64,000 bases of DNA from WHSW01 sp963842795 (GCA_963842795.1 CAWJHV010000009.1:124001-188000), one strand, 5' to 3'; counted from the stretch's first letter, positions 1-8,806 are shown. Translations and numbers: made by a program. Notes: generated by a model not told the origin, from the sequence alone.

Positions 1-352
1 CCGGCCGCTTGCCGCGCTCGTCCACCAGCCACTCGTAGAAGCCGTCGGCCGGGATCAGGCAGCGACGCTCCTGGAAGGCGTCGCGGAAGGCGGGCTGGCT
101 CTGCAGGGTCTCGGCGCGGGCGTTGATCAGCGGCCGCCCCGACGCCTTCTCGGCCCAGCGGCCGGGCACGAGCCCCCAGCGCAGGCGGCCGAGGTCGCGC
201 TCGCCGCCCTCGCGCCGGCGCACGGCGAGCACCGGGTCGGTGGGCGCGATGTTGTACCGGGGCTCGTCGGCAGCCTCGACCGACTCGAGCACGTCGAACC
301 GCGCCCGCAGGCCCGCGGGATCGGGGTTGGTGAGCGTGTAGCGCCCGCACAT
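1..352 (-). CDS. SOS response-associated peptidase (SRAP/YedK-HMCES family), 3' end outside window
   Basis: Members of this family cap abasic sites in single-stranded DNA by a covalent link through Cys2 exposed after Met1 removal. The 5' end lies here and the gene runs off the window edge, leaving 117 codons of a usual ~220. Seen: the protein opens MCGRYTLT with catalytic Cys2, has NARAE at residues 77-81 (active-site Asn and Glu) and GFYEW at 104-108. The ATG at 352-350 is fixed by the MCGRY start, which is invariant in the family. A TAACCT box ends 7 nt before it, so the mRNA is probably leaderless. The missing C-terminal part should hold the conserved His. Confidence 0.93.
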   Translation of the reverse strand, partial: MCGRYTLTNPDPAGLRARFDVLESVEAADEPRYNIAPTDPVLAVRRREGGERDLGRLRWGLVPGRWAEKASGRPLINARAETLQSQPAFRDAFQERRCLIPADGFYEWLVDERGKRP

Positions 353-359
353 GCGTCCC

Positions 360-365
360 AGGTTA
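360..365 (-). promoter_or_regulatory. -10 box of the SRAP gene
   Basis: TAACCT on the minus strand, 7 nt before the ATG at 352. It fits the TAnnnT pattern seen before many starts in this window and predicts a leaderless transcript. Confidence 0.5.
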
Positions 366-417
366 GTGACGCTTTCGGCCCATTCAGCCCGAATCGATCG
401 TCAGAATGAGGGCGCGA

Positions 418-501
418 GCGGCGGTGGCCAAACTGGCAAAGGCGGCGGCCTCAAAAGCCGCTGTGCGAAAGCACTTGTGGGTTCGAATCCCACCCGCCGC
501 A
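418..501 (+). tRNA. tRNA-Leu, anticodon CAA
   Basis: 84-nt class II tRNA. The acceptor stem GCGGCGG (418-424) pairs with CCGCCGC (494-500), followed by discriminator A at 501. The anticodon stem GCGGC/GCCGC encloses loop CTCAAAA with anticodon CAA, which reads UUG. A long variable arm and a T arm with GTTCGAATC follow, as expected for leucine. The 3' CCA is not encoded, so it must be added after transcription. Confidence 0.95.
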
Positions 502-577
502 TCATCCGACTGGCGCATAACGCCGAACTATTGAGCGAAATGCGCCAGTCGCGCAGGAGGGCGGCGGCGGCGCCGTA

Positions 578-583
578 GATAAT
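578..583 (+). promoter_or_regulatory. -10 box of the M28 peptidase gene
   Basis: GATAAT, close to the TATAAT consensus, ends 9 nt before the GTG at 593. It favours the GTG over the ATG at 611 as the start of a leaderless mRNA. Confidence 0.45.
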
Positions 584-592
584 CCGCCGCTC

Positions 593-1810
593 GTGGACGC
601 GGCAGGGCGAATGGAGATCGTGCGCGAGCTGTGCTCGTTCGAGGGCCGGCTCACCGGCACCGACGCCGAGCGCCGGGCCGCCAACCGGCTGGCCGAGCGC
701 CTGCGAGGCTTCGGGCGGCGGGTCGAGATCGAGCCGATCACGGTGCACCCGCAGGCACCGCTCGTCCACGCCGCCCACTGCCTGCTCGCGTTCGCCGGCA
801 GCCTCGTCTCGATCTCCGTCCCGGCCCTCGGGTTCGGGCTCGTGCTGCTCGCAGCGACCTCGATGTACCTCGACCTCAACTACCGCGTCTACCTCGTTCG
901 CCGGCTCTTCTTCCGCCGCGCCTCCCAGAACGTCGTCTCCCCCGGCCCGAACCCGAGCGCCGGCGCCAGGCTGCTGATCTGCGCCCACGTCGACGCCGCG
1001 CGCGGCGGCGCGGTCTACTCCCCGCGGCGCGCCCGCCGCGGGGCGCGGATCGCAGAGAGCTCGCCGGTGCCGCTCGGCCCCTTCCGGATCCTCTTCTGGT
1101 CGCTGGCGCTGCTCCTGCCGCTGCTCGGCGCGCGGATGGCGGGGCTCGACTCGAACCTGGTCTCGGTGCTCCAGCTCCTCCCCACCCTCGTCCTCCTCCT
1201 GGGCATCTTCGCCCTGGTCGAGATCGAGGTCTCCGACGTCGTCCCCGGCGCCAACGACAACGCCTCGGGCGTCGCCACCGCGATCTCGCTCGCCGGCGAG
1301 CTCGCCGCCGACCCGCCGCGCAACCTCGATGTCTGGGTCGTGCTCGACGGCGGCGAGGAGTGCCAGCAGGAGGGGATGCGCGCGTTCGTGCGCCGCCACC
1401 GGCGCGAGCTCGACCGCCGCACCACCTTCTTCCTCGCGATCGACTCGGTCGGTGGCGGCGATGTGCGCTTCGAGACCAGCGCCGGCTGGCTCGTCAGCTA
1501 CGCGATGGACCGGAGGCTGATCGAGCTCTGCGGGGCGATCGCCGAGGCCGACGCCGAGGGCGAGGGCACCTACGGCGCCGCGCCGCTCGCCAACGGCTGG
1601 GCCGGCGACTCGATGCCCCCGCGGCTCGCGCGCATGCGCGCGATCGGGATCACCTGTCGCGACGCCAACGGCATCGTCGTCAACCGCCACCAACCGACCG
1701 ACACGCCGGAGCACGTCGATCCCGAGGCCCTCGACCGCGCGCACGGATTCGCGCTCGAGCTCGTCCGCCGGCTCGACGCCGACCTCGGGCGCGCCGCGCC
1801 CGGCCGCTGA
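593..1810 (+). CDS. M28-family zinc peptidase with membrane segments
   Basis: A 405-residue aminopeptidase-like protein. Ligands expected for the M28 di-zinc site are visible in order: ICAHVD (His), GANDNASG (bridging Asp), GGEE (catalytic and ligand Glu), AIDSVG (Asp) and RHQPTDTPEH (His). Hydrophobic stretches near residues 60-95 and 165-215 suggest a membrane anchor inserted in the catalytic fold, as in several bacterial membrane M28 proteins. The GTG at 593 is chosen because of the -10 box at 578-583; an ATG at 611 is the alternative. Substrate is unknown. It is followed after 14 nt by the acetoacetyl-CoA synthetase gene, with no obvious functional link. Confidence 0.85.
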   Translation: MDAAGRMEIVRELCSFEGRLTGTDAERRAANRLAERLRGFGRRVEIEPITVHPQAPLVHAAHCLLAFAGSLVSISVPALGFGLVLLAATSMYLDLNYRVYLVRRLFFRRASQNVVSPGPNPSAGARLLICAHVDAARGGAVYSPRRARRGARIAESSPVPLGPFRILFWSLALLLPLLGARMAGLDSNLVSVLQLLPTLVLLLGIFALVEIEVSDVVPGANDNASGVATAISLAGELAADPPRNLDVWVVLDGGEECQQEGMRAFVRRHRRELDRRTTFFLAIDSVGGGDVRFETSAGWLVSYAMDRRLIELCGAIAEADAEGEGTYGAAPLANGWAGDSMPPRLARMRAIGITCRDANGIVVNRHQPTDTPEHVDPEALDRAHGFALELVRRLDADLGRAAPGR

Positions 1811-1824
1811 TAGAAGTCATCCGG

Positions 1825-3813
1825 ATGATCGAAGCGACGCCCGGCGAGCTGCTCTGGACGCCCTCCCCCGAGGTGGTCGAGCGCTCCAACCTGACCGCCT
1901 ACGTGCGCCGGCTGGAAGCCGACCGGGGCCTCGGCTTCGGCGATGACTACGAAGCCCTGCGGCGCTGGTCGATCGACGAGCTCGAAGACTTCTGGGCGAC
2001 GATCTGGGACGACTTCGGCGTCCGCGCCTCGGCGCCCTACGAGCGCGTCCTCGCCGGCCGCGACATGCCCGGCGCGCGCTGGTTCACCGGCGCCGAGCTC
2101 AACTACGCCGAGAATCTGCTCGCGGGCAAGCCCGGCGACCGGCTCGCGATCCAGCACGGGTCCGAGCTGCGCGAGCTCGGCTCGGTGACCTGGGGCGAGC
2201 TCCGCGAGCACGTCGCCCGCGCGGCCGCCGCTCTGCGCGAGCGCGGAATCGGGCGCGGCGACCGGGTCGTGGCCTACGTCCCGAACCTGCCCGAGGCGGT
2301 GATCGCCTTCCTCGCCACCGCATCGGTCGGCGCGATCTGGTCGAGCTGCTCGCCCGACTTCGGCGCCCGCTCGGTCATCGACCGGTTCGCGCAGATCGAG
2401 CCGAGGGTGCTCTTCTGCGTCGACGGCTACCGCTACAACGGCCGCGACTTCGATCGCCGCGAGGTCGTCGCCGGCCTGCTTGCCGAGATGCCCACGGTCG
2501 AGCACACCGTCGTCGTCGGCTACCTCGACCCCGAGCCGGACGTCTCGGAGCTGCGCGGCGCGATCGGCTGGGACGACTTCCTGTCCTCCGCCCCCGACCG
2601 CGAGCTCACCTTCGAGCAGGTCCCGTTCGACCATCCCCTCTGGGTCCTCTACTCCTCCGGCACCACGGGGCTGCCGAAGGCGATCGTCCAGGGCCACGGA
2701 GGGATCCTGCTCGAGCAGCTGAAGTCACACCACCTGCACGTCGACGCGCAGGCCGGCGACCGCGTCTTCTGGTTCACGACCACCGGCTGGATGATGTGGA
2801 ACTTCCTCGTCGGGATCCTGCTCACCGACGCCTCGATCGTGCTCTACGACGGCAGCCCCGGCCACCCCGACATGGACGTCCTCTGGGACCTCGCCGCCGA
2901 GGCCGAGGTCACCTGCTTCGGCACCTCGGCCAGCTACGTCGCCGCCTGCATGAAGGACGGAGTCGAGCCCGGCGCCGGGCGCGACCTCTCCGCGCTGCGC
3001 GCCGTCGGGTCCACCGGGTCCCCGCTGGCGCCGGAGGGCTTCAGCTGGATCTACGAGCACGTCGGCGGCGACACCTGGCTCTTCTCCACCTCGGGCGGGA
3101 CCGACGTCTGCACCGCCTTCGTCGGCGGCGTGCCCACCCTCCCGGTCTACGCCGGCGAGCTCCAGGGCCGCTCGCTCGGGGCCGCGATCGAGGCCTGGGA
3201 CGAGAACGGCAAGCCCGTGGTCGACGAGGTCGGCGAGCTCGTGATCACCGAGCCCATGCCCTCGATGCCGGTCTTCTTCTGGGGCGACGACGACGGCTCG
3301 CGCTACCGCTCGTCGTACTTCGAGATGTACCCCGGCACCTGGCGCCACGGCGACTGGATCGAGATCACCTCCCGCGGGACGGCGATCATCTACGGGCGCT
3401 CGGACTCGACCATCAACCGCTCCGGCGTCCGCATGGGCACCTCGGAGATCTACCGCGCGGTCGCCGGCGTCGATGAGGTCGTCGACGCGCTCGTCGTCGA
3501 CGTGCCGCGCCCCGGTACCGAGGGCTGGATGCCGCTGTTCGTGGTCCTCGCCGAGGGTGCGCAGCTCGACGACGACCTGGTCGCCGAGCTGCGGCGGCGG
3601 ATCCGCGAGCAGTGCTCGCCGCGCCACGTCCCCGACCGCGTCTACGAGATCGCCGAGGTCCCGCGGACGCTCAGCGGCAAGGTGCTCGAGGTCCCGGTGA
3701 AGCGGATCCTCACCGGCACCCCGGCCGACCGCGCCGCCGCGCGCGACTCGCTCGCCAACCCGGCCGCGCTCGACTACTTCGTCGAGCTCGCCGCCGAGCT
3801 CGAGCGCGCTTAG
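1825..3813 (+). CDS. acetoacetate--CoA ligase (acetoacetyl-CoA synthetase)
   Basis: Activates acetoacetate to acetoacetyl-CoA with ATP and CoA. The 662-residue length matches the AACS family (about 650). Seen: the adenylate-forming signature YSSGTTGLPKAIVQGHGG, the A7/A8 region with HGDWIEI and GRSDSTINRSGVRMG, and the C-terminal catalytic lysine in RTLSGKVLEVPVK. The start ATG at 1825 gives the typical N-terminus (LLWTPSPEVVERSNLTAYV). Acetoacetate could come from HMG-CoA lyase encoded at 15145-16071, and acetoacetyl-CoA feeds the 3-hydroxybutyryl-CoA dehydrogenase at 13397-14281. Its stop overlaps the convergent diguanylate cyclase stop by 4 nt (TTAG). Confidence 0.92.
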   Translation: MIEATPGELLWTPSPEVVERSNLTAYVRRLEADRGLGFGDDYEALRRWSIDELEDFWATIWDDFGVRASAPYERVLAGRDMPGARWFTGAELNYAENLLAGKPGDRLAIQHGSELRELGSVTWGELREHVARAAAALRERGIGRGDRVVAYVPNLPEAVIAFLATASVGAIWSSCSPDFGARSVIDRFAQIEPRVLFCVDGYRYNGRDFDRREVVAGLLAEMPTVEHTVVVGYLDPEPDVSELRGAIGWDDFLSSAPDRELTFEQVPFDHPLWVLYSSGTTGLPKAIVQGHGGILLEQLKSHHLHVDAQAGDRVFWFTTTGWMMWNFLVGILLTDASIVLYDGSPGHPDMDVLWDLAAEAEVTCFGTSASYVAACMKDGVEPGAGRDLSALRAVGSTGSPLAPEGFSWIYEHVGGDTWLFSTSGGTDVCTAFVGGVPTLPVYAGELQGRSLGAAIEAWDENGKPVVDEVGELVITEPMPSMPVFFWGDDDGSRYRSSYFEMYPGTWRHGDWIEITSRGTAIIYGRSDSTINRSGVRMGTSEIYRAVAGVDEVVDALVVDVPRPGTEGWMPLFVVLAEGAQLDDDLVAELRRRIREQCSPRHVPDRVYEIAEVPRTLSGKVLEVPVKRILTGTPADRAAARDSLANPAALDYFVELAAELERA

Positions 3814-4934
3814 TCCGCGCTGGTCGCGAGCTCGAGCGGCGGTCGCTCCTCGGCGACCTCGACCCGGTTGCGCCCCGCCGCCTTGGCTGCATACAGGGCC
3901 CGATCGGCGGCGGCGAACAGCTCCTCGCCGATGCTGCCGATGCCGGGCTTGTGGACGGCGATCCCGGCGCTGACTGTCAACCCCGGGCTGGCGGCCGAGA
4001 ACTCGGACATCACCGCGATCCGCAGCCGCTCCGCGAGCGCTCTTCCGCCCGCCTCGTCGGCATCCGGGGCAACGATCGCGAACTCCTCGCCGCCGATCCG
4101 CGCGGCGACCTCGATCGAGCGTGTGACCTCGTCGAGGATCTTCGCCACCCGCCGCAGCGCGTCGTCGCCGGCCGGGTGGCCGAAGGCGTCGTTGTAGCGC
4201 TTGAAGTGGTCGAGGTCGAGGACCACCAGCGCCAGCGGTCGCCGTGTGCGCTCGGCCCGGGCCAGCTCGCGGCCGAACTCCTCGCGCAGGGCCCTGCGGT
4301 TCTCGAGCCCCGTCAGCGGATCGGTCCTCGCCTCGTCCTCGAGCCCGGAGACGACCGTCCGCACCTGCCCCGCGAGGCCGGCCATCACGAACGCGGCGAC
4401 CGCCGCGGTCCCGGCCGCCATCGCCAGCTGGAGGCCGATCGGGACCGACGACGGGCCGACTATCTCGAGCGCGAGCCAGTACCCGCCGACCGCGATCGCG
4501 CCATGGACGGCCGTCGCCGACCGCGAGAGGTAGCCCGCCGCGGCGATCATCACCCATGCCAGGTACATCGCGTACGGCGCCGACGACTCCGGACCGCCGA
4601 AGCCGATCACCGCCACCACCAGGACCGTGCCGAGCGAGGGTGCGATGACCAGGAACCACCACGGCAGGCGATCGAACCCGACCAGCAACACGGTGGCGAT
4701 CGCGAACGCCGCCACGGCGAGCGCCACCAGCGCCGCGCTCTCGCGCTCGGGTGAGCCCGGGAGCGCGAGCGTGAGCAGGAGGAGAATGCCCCCGAATCCG
4801 AACAGGTAGGCGAGCGTGCGGGCGACCGTGCCCCGCTCGCCAGGCATCCCGAGGTGGTGGTCGGGATCGCGCCAGTCGAGACGATAGGCCGCGGTCGACG
4901 CTATTCGTTTGAGCCGCTCAGCGGTCAGAGGCAC
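3810..4934 (-). CDS. membrane-anchored GGDEF diguanylate cyclase
   Basis: 374 residues. The N-terminal half carries about six hydrophobic segments (residues ~36-190) acting as a membrane sensor of unrecognised type, followed by a GGDEF domain (about 200-365). The active-site motif is GGEEF at 281-285, an accepted active variant, and DPLTGLENRR and DLDHFKRYND are the usual earlier motifs, so c-di-GMP synthesis is likely. The inhibitory-site position upstream of the signature reads R-S-I-E rather than RxxD, so product inhibition may be weak. The gene converges on the AACS gene. It could form a signalling set with the EAL protein at 29512-31536, but nothing here proves that. Confidence 0.88.
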   Translation of the reverse strand: MPLTAERLKRIASTAAYRLDWRDPDHHLGMPGERGTVARTLAYLFGFGGILLLLTLALPGSPERESAALVALAVAAFAIATVLLVGFDRLPWWFLVIAPSLGTVLVVAVIGFGGPESSAPYAMYLAWVMIAAAGYLSRSATAVHGAIAVGGYWLALEIVGPSSVPIGLQLAMAAGTAAVAAFVMAGLAGQVRTVVSGLEDEARTDPLTGLENRRALREEFGRELARAERTRRPLALVVLDLDHFKRYNDAFGHPAGDDALRRVAKILDEVTRSIEVAARIGGEEFAIVAPDADEAGGRALAERLRIAVMSEFSAASPGLTVSAGIAVHKPGIGSIGEELFAAADRALYAAKAAGRNRVEVAEERPPLELATSAD

Positions 4935-5066
4935 TCCATCGCCTTGGCTTCCCCTTATCCGATTCCACCCTTACCCGCGAATCCGCCCTGGTACTCCCCA
5001 CACGCAACACGTGACTTCCGTTCGAGGTGTACTACACGGCCGACATCGAGGCACACACGACGGCTC

Positions 5067-5666
5067 TCACGCCCGTTCGTAGGCCAGCCGCGTCCCGGCG
5101 GGCAGGAGCCGACCGGCGGCGATCTCCTCGCGCTCGGCCGGCTCGAGGTCCGGCCGCTCGGACTCGCGGGCGTGGTAGGCGGTGGGCACGTCCTCGAGCA
5201 GCCGAAACCGCGCCTCGAGCGCGATCCGCAGCTCAGCGACCGGGATCACCTCAGGGGCCGACTCGGGGCTCGTAGGGCGCCACAGGCCCTGCTCCGCGCA
5301 CCACCGGCGCGCCGCGCCGTCGACGGCCTCGATCGCGAATTCGAAGATCACCAGGCGCGCGCCGGTCTCGAGCGTGTCCGCGAGCGTCTCGACCGCTCGC
5401 GCCAGGTCGTGGACGTGGTGCAGCGAGCGGACCGCGACCGCCGCGTCGAACGCCTCGCTCGCGTCGAGGTCCTCGAGCATGCCGCGGCGAAACCCCGGCT
5501 CGTCGGGCGCCTCGGGGTCGAGTCCGAGCGTCGCATAGCCCTTGGCGGCGAGCAGGCGGGTGGCGGCGCCGTCGCCGCAGCCGATGTCGAGGACGCGCGC
5601 CGGCGGCGCAGGCAGCCAGCGCTCGGCGAACGCGCAAAGCTCGTCGCTGAGGTGCCCCGCCCTCAA
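5067..5666 (-). CDS. class I SAM-dependent methyltransferase
   Basis: 199 residues with the SAM-binding motif I VLDIGCGDGAATRLL near residue 23, an acidic residue after strand 2 (LGLDPEAP) and the post-motif region AVRSLHHVHDLARAVE typical of the UbiE/Methyltransf_11 class. The substrate is not evident. No ATG or GTG fits: the likely start is TTG at 5666-5664, which overlaps the TGA stop of the upstream deaminase gene as TTGA, with GGAAG a few bases before as ribosome-binding site. This predicts translational coupling to the MTA/SAH deaminase, a product-handling enzyme for methyltransferases or polyamine synthesis. Confidence 0.8.
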   Translation of the reverse strand: MRAGHLSDELCAFAERWLPAPPARVLDIGCGDGAATRLLAAKGYATLGLDPEAPDEPGFRRGMLEDLDASEAFDAAVAVRSLHHVHDLARAVETLADTLETGARLVIFEFAIEAVDGAARRWCAEQGLWRPTSPESAPEVIPVAELRIALEARFRLLEDVPTAYHARESERPDLEPAEREEIAAGRLLPAGTRLAYERA

Positions 5667-6928
5667 CCCGTGCTTCCGACGAGGCCGAGCCGCGCGGCAC
5701 GCTCGCGCGCCCTGGCGACGACCTCGTCCACGCCCTCGACCTCCCCGCCGCGCATGAGCACGCGCCCGGCGACCACGGTGGTGTCGACGATCGTCCCCGT
5801 GGCCGCGTACACGAGGCCCGCGTCGAGCGCCCCGAGCGCGAGCTCCGGGTCGTCGGAGCGCACGAGCAGGAAGTCGGCCGGCGCGCCGACGACGAGCCCC
5901 TTGCCGGCGAGCAGCGCCGAGCGTCGCCCGGCGGCGATCTCGAGCGTCTCGGACGCGGTCACCGCGGCCGGGTCGCGCGCCCGTTCCTTCTGCAGCAGAG
6001 CGAACGTCTTCGCCGAGGCGAGGAGGTCGAGCGAGTTGTTCGAGCCGGGGCCGTCGGTGCCGAGGCCGAGCTCGACGCCGACCTGGCGGGCCTCGGTGTA
6101 GGGAAACACACGGCCCACGGCGAGCTTCAGGTTCGCGACCGGGTTGGTGACCACCGTGGCGCCGCGGTCGGCGATCAGCTCGAGCTCCGAGCGATCGAGC
6201 CAGCAGCCGTGCGCGAGCACCGTTCGCGGCCCGAGCATGCCGAGGTCGTCGAGGTAGAACGCCGGCCGCTTGCCGTGCTCGGCGACCGAGCCCTTGACCT
6301 CGTCCTCGGTCTCGGAGAGGTGGATCTGCACCGGCACCCCGAGCTCGGTCGCCCGGTCGGCGATCCAGCGCAGTGAGGGCTCGGAGAGGGAGTAGATCGC
6401 GTGCGGGGCGAAGCCGGGGCGGGCGAGCTCGCCGTTGGCCTCGGCTACCCGGGCGACGCTGCGGTCCGCGTCGGCGCAGGCGCGCTCGGACTTCGCCGAG
6501 TCGCCGTCGTCGATCAGCGGCGACCCCACCACCGCCCGCACGCCCGCGTCCTCGACCGCCCTCGCGGTCGACTCGGCACGCCAATACATGTCCCAGAAGC
6601 AGGTCGTCCCCGTCCGGATCATCTCCGCGCACGCGAGCCGCGCGCCCCAGTAGACGTCCTCGTCGTCCATCCGCTTCTCGACCGGCCAGATGTGCTTCGT
6701 CAGCCACTCCATCAGCGGCAGGTCGTCGGCGTAGCCTCGAAACAGGGTCATCGCCGCATGTGTGTGCGCGTTCACCAGCCCGGGGACGAGCGCCATCCCG
6801 CCCGCGTCGAGGCGCTCGTCGCCGTCGGCGGGCGTGACCTCGGGGCCGAGCGCGGCGATCGCCCCGTCCTCGGCCCGCAGGCCGACCGCGACTCCGTCGA
6901 GCGTCGCATTGGTCACGGCCAGTCCCAC
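5663..6928 (-). CDS. mtaD: 5-methylthioadenosine/S-adenosylhomocysteine deaminase-like amidohydrolase
   Basis: 421-residue metal-dependent hydrolase of the TRZ/ATZ family. Seen: PGLVNAHTHAAMTLFRG (metal His pair), QIHLSETEDEV (His and Glu), LAHGCWLD (His) and GLGTDGPGSNN (catalytic Asp), which together fit MTA/SAH deaminases; related guanine or 8-oxoguanine deaminases are a less likely alternative. It would deaminate methylthioadenosine or SAH in purine and methionine salvage. An MTA phosphorylase-like gene lies 2 kb away at 8857-9510. The GTG at 6928 is preceded by a TACGCT box 7 nt upstream. It is divergent from the carboxyltransferase at 6957, with only 28 nt between the starts. Confidence 0.85.
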   Translation of the reverse strand: MGLAVTNATLDGVAVGLRAEDGAIAALGPEVTPADGDERLDAGGMALVPGLVNAHTHAAMTLFRGYADDLPLMEWLTKHIWPVEKRMDDEDVYWGARLACAEMIRTGTTCFWDMYWRAESTARAVEDAGVRAVVGSPLIDDGDSAKSERACADADRSVARVAEANGELARPGFAPHAIYSLSEPSLRWIADRATELGVPVQIHLSETEDEVKGSVAEHGKRPAFYLDDLGMLGPRTVLAHGCWLDRSELELIADRGATVVTNPVANLKLAVGRVFPYTEARQVGVELGLGTDGPGSNNSLDLLASAKTFALLQKERARDPAAVTASETLEIAAGRRSALLAGKGLVVGAPADFLLVRSDDPELALGALDAGLVYAATGTIVDTTVVAGRVLMRGGEVEGVDEVVARARERAARLGLVGSTG

Positions 6929-6935
6929 TCGTCCA

Positions 6936-6941
6936 AGCGTA
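6936..6941 (-). promoter_or_regulatory. -10 box of the MTA/SAH deaminase gene
   Basis: TACGCT on the minus strand, 7 nt before the GTG at 6928; leaderless type. Confidence 0.5.
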
Positions 6942-6956
6942 TGCGAGTCTTCCGCC

Positions 6957-8522
6957 GTGCGTGAGGACGGCGTCCGAGACGACCTCGCCGAGGTGCTCGA
7001 GCGCCGGCGGCTGACCACGGACGAGGCGCGGCCGGAGGCGGTCGAGCGGCGCCACGCGGCCGGCGCCCGGACCGCGCGCGAGAACCTGGCCGATCTCGTC
7101 GACCCGGGGACCCTGGTCGAGTACGGCGGCCTGGCGATCGCCGCGCAACGCGGCCGCCGCGAGACCGCGGAGCTGATCGCCCGCACGCCCGCGGACGGCC
7201 TGATCGCCGGCACCGCGCGGATCAACGGCGAGCAGCACGGCGAGCGCGCCGCCTGCGCGGTGCTCTCTTACGACTACACCGTGCTCGCCGGCACCCAGGG
7301 CGCCACCGGCCACCGCAAGAAGGACCGCCTGTTCGAGCTGATCGAGCGCATGCGCCTGCCCACAGTGCTCCTGGCAGAGGGCGGCGGCGGCCGCCCGGGC
7401 GACACCGACTACGCGGTCGTCTCCGCTCTCGACACCCGCGCCTTCGCCCTCTGGGCGCGGCTCTCGGGGGTCGTGCCGCGGATCGCGATCGTGTCCGGCC
7501 GCTGCTTCGCCGGCAACGCGGTGCTCGCCGGCTCCGCCGACCTGATCGTCGCCACCGATACCACCGCCCTGGGGATGGGCGGCCCGGCGATGATCGAGGG
7601 CGGCGGATTGGGCTCCTTCGAGCCGGACGCGATCGGCCCGCTCGCCGTCCAGGCGCCGAACGGCGTCGTCGACGTCCCCGTCGCCGACGAGGCCGAGGCG
7701 GTCGCGGCGGCCAAGCGCCTGATCTCCTACTTCCAGGGGCCGCTCGGCGAGTGGGACGCGCCCGACCAGGCGCGGCTGCGCGACGTCGTCCCCGAGCGCC
7801 GCCGCCGCGCCTACGACGTCCGAGCCGCGGTCGAGGGCCTCGCCGACGCAGGCTCGGTCAGCTTCCTGCGCGAGGCGTTCGCCCCCGAGATGGTCACGGC
7901 CCTGGCGCGGATCGAGGGCCGCGCCGTGGGCGTGATCGCCAACAACCCGATCCGGCTCGCCGGGGCGATCACCAGCGACGGCGCCGACAAGGCCGCCCGG
8001 TTCCTCCAGCTCTGCGACTCCTTCGGGCTGCCGATCGTCTCGCTGATCGACACGCCGGGGATGATGGTCGGCCCCGAGGCCGAGGCGACCGGGCTCGTGC
8101 GCCACTGCTCGCGGCTGTTCGTCGCCGGTGCGAACGTGGGGGTGCCGTTCGCGGCCGTGATCCTGCGCAAGGCATACGGCCTCGGGGCTCAGGCGATGGC
8201 TGCCGGCAGCCTGCACGAGCCGCTGCTGACCGTCGGCTGGCCGACCGCCGAGCTCGGCGCGATGGGGCTCGAGGGCGCGGTCAAGCTCGGCTTCCGCCGC
8301 GAGCTCGAGGCGATCGACGACGAGGCCGAGCGCGCCGAGCGGATCGAGGCGATGGTCGCCGCCGCCCACGAGCACGCGAAGGCCCTCAACGCCGCGAGCC
8401 TGTTCGAGCTCGACGACGTGATCGACCCGGCCGAGACCCGGCGGCTGCTGGCCGCGACGTTCGCGGCGGCAACGGCACACGGCCACGAGCCGCCCCCGAG
8501 GCGCTTCGTCGACACGTGGTAA
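6957..8522 (+). CDS. acyl-CoA carboxylase carboxyltransferase-domain protein
   Basis: 521 residues covering the N- and C-terminal carboxyltransferase (crotonase-fold) halves of the AccD/PccB family. Seen: GRCFAGNAVLAG and GMGGPAMIEGGG in the N half, and NNPIRLAGAITSDGADKAAR with SLIDTPGMMVGPEAEATG in the C half, corresponding to the biotin and acyl-CoA sites. It is more divergent than the second carboxyltransferase at 11103-12638 and lacks a neighbouring biotin carboxylase, so the acyl-CoA substrate cannot be named. GTG at 6957 is chosen because it lies directly beyond the divergent deaminase promoter and gives a plausible N-terminus. Confidence 0.82.
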   Translation: MREDGVRDDLAEVLERRRLTTDEARPEAVERRHAAGARTARENLADLVDPGTLVEYGGLAIAAQRGRRETAELIARTPADGLIAGTARINGEQHGERAACAVLSYDYTVLAGTQGATGHRKKDRLFELIERMRLPTVLLAEGGGGRPGDTDYAVVSALDTRAFALWARLSGVVPRIAIVSGRCFAGNAVLAGSADLIVATDTTALGMGGPAMIEGGGLGSFEPDAIGPLAVQAPNGVVDVPVADEAEAVAAAKRLISYFQGPLGEWDAPDQARLRDVVPERRRRAYDVRAAVEGLADAGSVSFLREAFAPEMVTALARIEGRAVGVIANNPIRLAGAITSDGADKAARFLQLCDSFGLPIVSLIDTPGMMVGPEAEATGLVRHCSRLFVAGANVGVPFAAVILRKAYGLGAQAMAAGSLHEPLLTVGWPTAELGAMGLEGAVKLGFRRELEAIDDEAERAERIEAMVAAAHEHAKALNAASLFELDDVIDPAETRRLLAATFAAATAHGHEPPPRRFVDTW

Positions 8523-8585
8523 GGCGGCTCGCGCTACCGGGCAAGTGGCCGGCGGTTTGGCGTCCGTGGCGACGCCAGCCGTGGC

Positions 8586-8806
8586 TTGGCAGTTAGGGAC
8601 GGTTGGTACACGCGGGTGTGGCGCATTTCGCGCGATGTGACGCGGGCGAGCCGGATTCGTCACGTCGACTCCATCCCCGTCGCCGAGCCGCACCGAAACC
8701 ACCGTATGGGTGGTTTGGGTGCGGTTCGCGGAGGACGTGCGGCCAGAGCCCACGAGAGGCGCCACGAACGTCACGCAAGGCGCACCGGCCTCACCCCCTC
8801 ACTGCC
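8586..8806. repeat. putative non-coding repeat element with inverted ends
   Basis: The left end TTGGCAGTTAGGG (8586-8598) is roughly the reverse complement of the right end CTCACCCCCTCACTGCC (8790-8806). The right end is preceded by ACGCAAGGCGCACC (8773-8786), a 14-mer found again at 36753-36766 next to CTCACCCCCTCA. The arrangement resembles a MITE or other small non-autonomous element. No transposase gene or clear target duplication is seen. Confidence 0.4.
8688..8724. terminator. long GC-rich hairpin between convergent genes
   Basis: Arms 8688-8703 and 8709-8724 are 16-nt inverted repeats with one mismatch (CCGCACCGAAACCACC against GGTGGTTTGGGTGCGG), loop GTATG. It lacks a T tract, but its place between two gene 3' ends suits a bidirectional terminator; it may instead be part of the repeat element. 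Confidence 0.45.

Noticed and set aside
123..578. Small plus-strand open frames near the window start
   Set aside because: They are antisense to the SRAP gene or run through the tRNA and have no domains.
2725..4662. 645-codon minus-strand frame across the AACS and GGDEF genes
   Set aside because: Both known genes have intact domains in their own frames; this one has none.
5067..8774. 1235-codon open frame on the minus strand
   Set aside because: Only its 3' 200 codons (methyltransferase) make sense. The rest is antisense to the deaminase-carboxyltransferase region, with Arg/Gly-rich composition typical of a shadow frame in GC-rich DNA.
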